Origin: an uncultured Mycoplasma sp.
GTDB taxonomy: Bacteria > Bacillota_I > Bacilli_A > RF39 > UBA660
NCBI GenBank assembly: GCA_947388575.1
Contig: CANDSI010000011.1
Location: 1-13,422, forward strand
Reading direction: 5' to 3'
DNA length: 13,422 nucleotides
Every line of letters begins with the position of its first letter. Positions within the stretch are counted from its first letter, which is position 1. A program made the translations under genes and the position numbers. The notes beneath the pieces are model-generated. The model made no database searches, was not told where the DNA came from, and worked only from the letters and a program-made list of their open reading frames with translations. This document shows, one piece after another, positions 9,067 to 13,422 of the stretch.

Positions 9067-10359
9067 ATGACATTTAAAATAATTACTTTAGGATGTAAAG
9101 TAAATACTTATGAAAGTGAATATATGCTAGAAGAACTATTAAATTCTGGCTATTTTTATAATGAAGAAAAGCCAGATATAATAATTATTAATACGTGCAG
9201 TGTTACTAATATGGCTGACAGTAAATCTTTAAAAATAGTTAGACGAGTAAAAAGAGAAAATCCAAATTGTATTTTAATAGTATGTGGCTGTTCAGTCCAA
9301 AATGATAATAGTAAATACAAAGATTTAAATATAGATATATTAATAGGAAATCGCGAAAAAAGTAAAATAGTATCATTAATAAAAAATTATCTAACTACAA
9401 AAGAGAAATATCAATATATAACTAAAGATCGTGAATTAGACTTTGAAAATATGAAAGTAAGCAAATTTACAACTCATACAAGGGCTTTTATAAAAATTCA
9501 AGATGGGTGTAACAATTTTTGTTCTTATTGTATAATTCCATATACAAGAGGAAGTATTCGTTCTAAAAATTACGAAAGAACAATTGAAGAAGCGATAGAA
9601 CTAGTAAAGAATGGTCATAAAGAAATAGTTTTAACTGGAATTCATACTGGTTCATACAATGATAGTGGAAAAGATTTAAGTGACTTATTAAAAGAATTAG
9701 CTAAAATACCAGATTTAGAAAGAATAAGAATATCAAGTATTGAAATAACAGAATTAGATGAAAAATTTTTAAATACTTTAAAAGATACACCTAAAATATG
9801 TAATCATTTACACATTCCTCTTCAAAGTGGAAGCGAAAATGTATTAAAAAGAATGAATCGAAAGTATAATAAAGATTATTTTTACAATAAAATAATCGAA
9901 ATAAGAAAAATTCGTCCTGATATATCAATTACAACCGATTGTATAGTAGGTCACCCTTACGAAACCGAAGATGACTTTTTAGAATATCTAGATTTTTGCA
10001 AAAAGATTAAATTTAGTAAAATTCATGTTTTTCCATATTCAGTGAGAGCAGGAACAGCATCAGCTGCCATGCCACAAATTAATTCAAATATAAAAAAAGA
10101 CAGAGCAAAAAAATTATTAAATTTAAGTAATGAATTAGAACAAGAGTATAATAAAAGATTTATTGGAGAAACTTTAGAAATAATAACCGAAGAACAAGTT
10201 GGGGAATATATAATAGGTCATACATCAAATTATTTAAAGGTATATATTAAAGGTGATTATAAGTTAAACAGCACTTATTTAGTGAAAATAGATAACGAGT
10301 TAAATAATAATTTATATGGTACTATAATATCTTGCAGTAATAATAAAATAATTATATAA
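9067..10359 (+). CDS. mtaB: tRNA (N6-threonylcarbamoyladenosine(37)-C2)-methylthiotransferase MtaB
   Basis: MtaB is a radical-SAM enzyme that turns t6A37 into ms2t6A37 in tRNAs reading ANN codons. The 430-aa protein has the three expected parts. The N-terminal methylthiotransferase domain has cysteines Cys10 (TLGCKVNTYE), Cys44 (INTCSVTN) and Cys75 (CGCSVQ), which hold one iron-sulfur cluster. The radical-SAM core has CNNFCSYC (Cys148, Cys152, Cys155) and IPLQSGSENVLKRMNRKY. A C-terminal TRAM-like RNA-binding domain covers about 370-430. The LGCKVN start and overall pattern favour MtaB over MiaB and RimO. The ATG at 9067 follows AGGGGG (9056-9061). mtaB near dnaJ recalls the Bacillus arrangement, although prmA and rsmE are absent here. 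The next gene begins 19 bases after the stop. Confidence 0.94.
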   Translation: MTFKIITLGCKVNTYESEYMLEELLNSGYFYNEEKPDIIIINTCSVTNMADSKSLKIVRRVKRENPNCILIVCGCSVQNDNSKYKDLNIDILIGNREKSKIVSLIKNYLTTKEKYQYITKDRELDFENMKVSKFTTHTRAFIKIQDGCNNFCSYCIIPYTRGSIRSKNYERTIEEAIELVKNGHKEIVLTGIHTGSYNDSGKDLSDLLKELAKIPDLERIRISSIEITELDEKFLNTLKDTPKICNHLHIPLQSGSENVLKRMNRKYNKDYFYNKIIEIRKIRPDISITTDCIVGHPYETEDDFLEYLDFCKKIKFSKIHVFPYSVRAGTASAAMPQINSNIKKDRAKKLLNLSNELEQEYNKRFIGETLEIITEEQVGEYIIGHTSNYLKVYIKGDYKLNSTYLVKIDNELNNNLYGTIISCSNNKIII

Positions 10360-10378
10360 TAAAGAAAGGTGAAAGCAT

Positions 10379-11146
10379 ATGGATAAAGAAGTAGTAACGT
10401 CTGCCGATATTAGTACTTTAATTAGCGTTAGCAAAAGATTAAAACCAGGAGAAATAGTAGTAGCTACATTACAAACAGAAATAACAAAGTTAGAAGATGG
10501 AGAAACTAAAATAGTAAAAAACATAATTAAGGAAAATGATGGCACCAGAAGCAAAATTATTAATTTACCTAGTGCGGTTCCAATAATTGGTGAAGGGATA
10601 AGAGGGGCAGCAATTATTGAAGCTTTTAAGAAATCTAAGAAAAAAGAGAGTTCATTTAGTTTAAAAAGAGAATTCTTTTCTGTAATAGAAGAAATAATTT
10701 CGCGTGCTAATATTATCAAAATGAATTTTATGAGAGCAATATATAAAAATGATGAATATGGTCGTGTATATATTGTATGTAATGATACAAGATTTTATTT
10801 AAACAAAGAAAAAACCCATTTTATAACCTCAAATGGCAATTTTGGTGAAATTCAGTTTAATGAAGACGGGATGGTAGACTTATCATATATCGATAATGAA
10901 GATGCGATTTATGACCCCAATTTTATGAACTTTAGATATATATATGTATCGCCAGAGGCTTCCAGAAGAGGCGAAGAATCAATAGCGCAGGAAGAAACAC
11001 AAATAACAGAAGAGCTATTTGGGCAAAGCTCTTATCAAACAAGTTTGCTGTTTGAAGAATCAGACGAGTTTACTCCAAGTAGCAGCCAAAAAATCATAGA
11101 TCTAGAGGCGTATCGTAAAAGTAAAGAAGAAGGTCCAAAAAGATAA
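10379..11146 (+). CDS. Hypothetical protein between mtaB and recD2
   Basis: I do not recognise this 255-aa protein. It has no signal peptide and no clear membrane helix; the most hydrophobic stretch is NLPSAVPIIGEGIRGAAIIE (62-81). A lysine-rich patch follows at 84-97. The middle part, about 98-190, looks like a compact mixed alpha/beta domain (REFFSVIEEIISRANIIKM, then YGRVYIVCNDTRFYLNKEKT). Residues about 192-235 are acidic and low in hydrophobics, probably flexible. The C-terminus carries a short helix, KIIDLEAYRKSKEE (238-251), which may be a docking segment. The start at 10379 is backed by AAAGGTG (10365-10371). It is 19 bases after mtaB and 10 bases before recD2, so it is very likely co-transcribed with both. 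The protein is likely cytoplasmic; its function is unknown. Confidence 0.82.
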   Translation: MDKEVVTSADISTLISVSKRLKPGEIVVATLQTEITKLEDGETKIVKNIIKENDGTRSKIINLPSAVPIIGEGIRGAAIIEAFKKSKKKESSFSLKREFFSVIEEIISRANIIKMNFMRAIYKNDEYGRVYIVCNDTRFYLNKEKTHFITSNGNFGEIQFNEDGMVDLSYIDNEDAIYDPNFMNFRYIYVSPEASRRGEESIAQEETQITEELFGQSSYQTSLLFEESDEFTPSSSQKIIDLEAYRKSKEEGPKR

Positions 11147-11156
11147 AGGAGTAAAA

Positions 11157-13355
11157 ATGAATTACATCAAAGGAAAAGTACGTAATATAATTTATCAAAA
11201 TAAAGATAACGGCTATGTAGTAGCTGTTTTTCGTGTTAAAGAATCAAATGATAAAAAAATGGATGAGTATATTAATAAAACAATTACGATTACTGGTGTA
11301 TTTTTAGAAATTAATACAGAAGAAACTTTTTATTTATATGGAAATACCGCTAAACACGAAAGATATGGCTTTCAATATAAGGTAGATTCGTATAAAAAAG
11401 AAGAATTAACCACAGAAGATGCACTTATTGAGTTTTTATCGAGTTCGTTAGTTAGAGGCTGTGGTGAGAAAAGTGCTAAAAAAATAGTAGAATATTTAGG
11501 ATTAGATGCTATTAAAAAGATCAAAGAAGACAGTAGTGTCTTAAAAAATATTTCTGGTTTAAATGAAGCCAAGATAGAGAGTATCAAAAATTCACTTTTA
11601 GAATATTCAGATGCTGATGATTCATTAGTAAAATTAAAAGAACTAGGATTTTCTATAGGTGAAGCAACAAAAATATACAAAAAATATCAAGCATCAACTA
11701 AATACATAATTGAATCTAATCTCTACATATTAACAGAAATATTAGATTTCAATAAAATAGATGCTATATATCAAAATAAGCATGATGCTTATGATGAAGT
11801 TAGAATCAAAGCATGTATAGTGGAATCTATGAAAAGATTAAGTTTTAACAATGGTGACACATTTTACTATGAAGAGGAAATAAAAGATGCCTTAAAAAAG
11901 GAATTTGAGCTTATTTTAGATGATATAGCCTTTGAAGAGTCGATAAACACTCTCGAAGAAGAAAATAAAATTGTGATAGAAAAAAATTTATATTATTTAA
12001 CTGATTATTATGAAGCCGAAAAAGATATTGTAGATAATTTATATAATCTAAATAGTAGTAATTCCACACCAGTATATGATTTTGATACAGAAATAGAGAT
12101 TTTAGAAAAAGAAGCAGGTGTAGAGTACAATGAAGATCAAAAAAATGCTATTAGAAAAGCCTTAGAAAATAAAGTAACAATCATATCAGGAGGTCCTGGA
12201 ACAGGAAAAACAACTATTATTAATGCCATAGTCAAGTTATATGTAAAGATGCATAATTTCAGTCCAATGGAAGTAATTAGTAATATAGCACTTTTAGCTC
12301 CAACAGGAAGAGCAAGTAAAAAAATGTCAATGTCTACAGGATTACCAGCAATGACTATTCATAGATATTTAAAATGGAACAAAGATACTAATAATTTTGG
12401 AGTTAATGAATTTCATAAATCTAGTGAAAATCTAATAATAGTTGATGAGATGAGTATGATTGATGTAAATTTATTTAATGCGCTATTAAAAGGCATAAAA
12501 AGCAATGTTATGTTAATTATGGTTGGTGATGTATTTCAACTTCCATCAGTTGGTCCAGGATTAATATTAAATGATTTAATTGAGAGTGATTTATTTACTT
12601 TCTGTCCATTAGAAAAAATATATCGTCAAAGTGATAATTCTTATATACCTTATCTTGCTTTAGAAATAAAGAATAAAGATTTATCAGAAGAATTTACAAT
12701 TAGAAAAGATGATTACAATTTTTTAAACACAGAATCTATTCATATTAAAGAAATGATAAGAAAAATATGTTTAATGAGTAAAGAAAAAGGGCTTAATGAA
12801 AATGATATCCAAATATTAGCACCTATGTATAAAGGGGAAAATGGAATTGATAATTTAAATTTAGTGTTACAAGAATTATTTAATCCCTCTAACTCTAAAA
12901 AAGAAGAAATAAAAATAGGAGATGTAACATATCGTGAAAATGATAAAGTTTTGCAACTTCAAAATAACCCTGATTGCAATGTATTTAATGGTGATATAGG
13001 GTTTATAAGAGAAATAAAGAAAGTTGGTAAAAAAGACACTTTAATTATTGATTTTGAAGGAAATAAGGTAGAATATACCAAAGAAGATATGTATCAGGTA
13101 AAGCATGCATATGCAATAACAATTCATAAAAGCCAAGGAAGCGAATTTTCTCATGTTATACTACCAATTTCTAGAAGTTATTATAAAATGCTCTATAATA
13201 AATTAATATATACAGGAGTATCTCGTGCCAAAAAAAGCCTTATTATAATAGGAGAAGCAAATTCATTTATGATGGCAGTTCATAATGATTATGCGAGTAC
13301 CAGAAAAACAACATTAAAAGCCAAATTAATGCATAAATTCCTCGATAATTGTTAA
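11157..13355 (+). CDS. recD2: ATP-dependent DNA helicase RecD2 (RecD-like, AddAB/RecBC-independent)
   Basis: RecD2 is a superfamily 1B 5'-3' DNA helicase involved in DNA repair and fork maintenance in bacteria lacking RecBCD. At 732 aa it is in the RecD2 size range. An N-terminal OB-like domain (about 1-80) is followed by helix-hairpin-helix DNA-binding repeats (about 95-150, LVRGCGEKSAKKIVEYLG). The motor contains Walker A GGPGTGKT (345-352, Lys351), Walker B VDEMSMID (Asp430, Glu431), motif III GDVFQLPSVGPG (457-468), IYRQ, motif V YAITIHKSQGSEF (652-664) and motif VI TGVSRAKKS with Arg690. The N-terminal extension separates it from RecBCD-type RecD. The ATG at 11157 follows AAAGGAG (11145-11151), which overlaps the stop of the previous gene. 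All helicase motifs look intact. Confidence 0.95.
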   Translation: MNYIKGKVRNIIYQNKDNGYVVAVFRVKESNDKKMDEYINKTITITGVFLEINTEETFYLYGNTAKHERYGFQYKVDSYKKEELTTEDALIEFLSSSLVRGCGEKSAKKIVEYLGLDAIKKIKEDSSVLKNISGLNEAKIESIKNSLLEYSDADDSLVKLKELGFSIGEATKIYKKYQASTKYIIESNLYILTEILDFNKIDAIYQNKHDAYDEVRIKACIVESMKRLSFNNGDTFYYEEEIKDALKKEFELILDDIAFEESINTLEEENKIVIEKNLYYLTDYYEAEKDIVDNLYNLNSSNSTPVYDFDTEIEILEKEAGVEYNEDQKNAIRKALENKVTIISGGPGTGKTTIINAIVKLYVKMHNFSPMEVISNIALLAPTGRASKKMSMSTGLPAMTIHRYLKWNKDTNNFGVNEFHKSSENLIIVDEMSMIDVNLFNALLKGIKSNVMLIMVGDVFQLPSVGPGLILNDLIESDLFTFCPLEKIYRQSDNSYIPYLALEIKNKDLSEEFTIRKDDYNFLNTESIHIKEMIRKICLMSKEKGLNENDIQILAPMYKGENGIDNLNLVLQELFNPSNSKKEEIKIGDVTYRENDKVLQLQNNPDCNVFNGDIGFIREIKKVGKKDTLIIDFEGNKVEYTKEDMYQVKHAYAITIHKSQGSEFSHVILPISRSYYKMLYNKLIYTGVSRAKKSLIIIGEANSFMMAVHNDYASTRKTTLKAKLMHKFLDNC

Positions 13356-13379
13356 TAATAATATCAGAGGTGGGAAATA

Positions 13380-13422
13380 GTGAAAAAAATGATGGTATCT
13401 TATAAGCCAGGCTTCCAGTATA
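13380..13422 (+). CDS. Start of an unidentified gene (cut by the right window edge)
   Basis: A GTG at 13380 opens a frame reading MKKMMVSYKPGFQY up to the edge. AGAGGTG (13366-13372) lies 7 nt upstream, a good ribosome binding site; ATG codons at 13389 and 13392 are alternative starts with worse spacing. The gap to the recD2 stop is 24 bases with no terminator, so it is probably in the same transcript. Fourteen residues are too few to name a product. Confidence 0.6.
   Translation, partial: MKKMMVSYKPGFQY

Noticed and set aside
10312..10719. 135-aa open frame on the minus strand across the mtaB end and the next gene
   Set aside because: It is antisense to two well-supported + strand genes, begins inside mtaB, and shows no recognisable features or ribosome binding site.

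Overview
This is an AT-rich stretch with every complete gene on the + strand. Shine-Dalgarno sites of the AAAGGTG/AAGGAG type and a CIRCE/HrcA-controlled hrcA-grpE-dnaK operon point to a low-GC Bacillota or Mycoplasmatota-like bacterium. My best guess is an uncultured gut Bacilli lineage of the RF39 type, because the surface protein at 7141 resembles families I associate with that group; this is inference, not proof. The genetic code looks standard: tryptophan is TGG, no TGA interrupts a gene, and all eleven visible stop codons are TAA.

Layout. (1) 1-456: the C-terminal part of a Fe/Mn superoxide dismutase whose start lies outside the window, closed by a terminator. (2) 515-4060: the heat-shock operon. 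A consensus sigma-A promoter overlaps a near-perfect CIRCE operator, with a second, degenerate CIRCE-like repeat just upstream, followed by hrcA, grpE and dnaK packed end to end. (3) 4067-7066: a hairpin, then an M3-family oligoendopeptidase F gene (pepF), then dnaJ. pepF sits between dnaK and dnaJ, and its stop overlaps the dnaJ start (TAATG). A terminator closes the operon. (4) 7088-8443: a monocistronic gene with its own promoter and terminator, for a membrane-anchored extracellular protein of 414 aa. (5) 8471-13355: a run of closely spaced genes for a single-pass membrane protein with an acidic tail, the tRNA methylthiotransferase MtaB, an unrecognised 255-aa protein and the helicase RecD2. 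The first codons of another gene (GTG start) run off the right edge.

How the genes fit together. HrcA represses its own operon through CIRCE. GrpE, DnaK and DnaJ form one chaperone cycle, and the inserted PepF would put peptide degradation in the same transcription unit as protein folding. MtaB near dnaJ echoes the Bacillus order (dnaJ-prmA-rsmE-mtaB), but prmA and rsmE are absent here and two envelope-type genes stand in their place. No mobile element, CRISPR array, tRNA or rRNA gene was seen. No non-coding gap exceeds about 155 bases. Most of the window is conserved housekeeping sequence. The points most worth checking are the pepF insertion, the doubled CIRCE arrangement, the altered active-site surroundings of the superoxide dismutase, and the three poorly characterised proteins.
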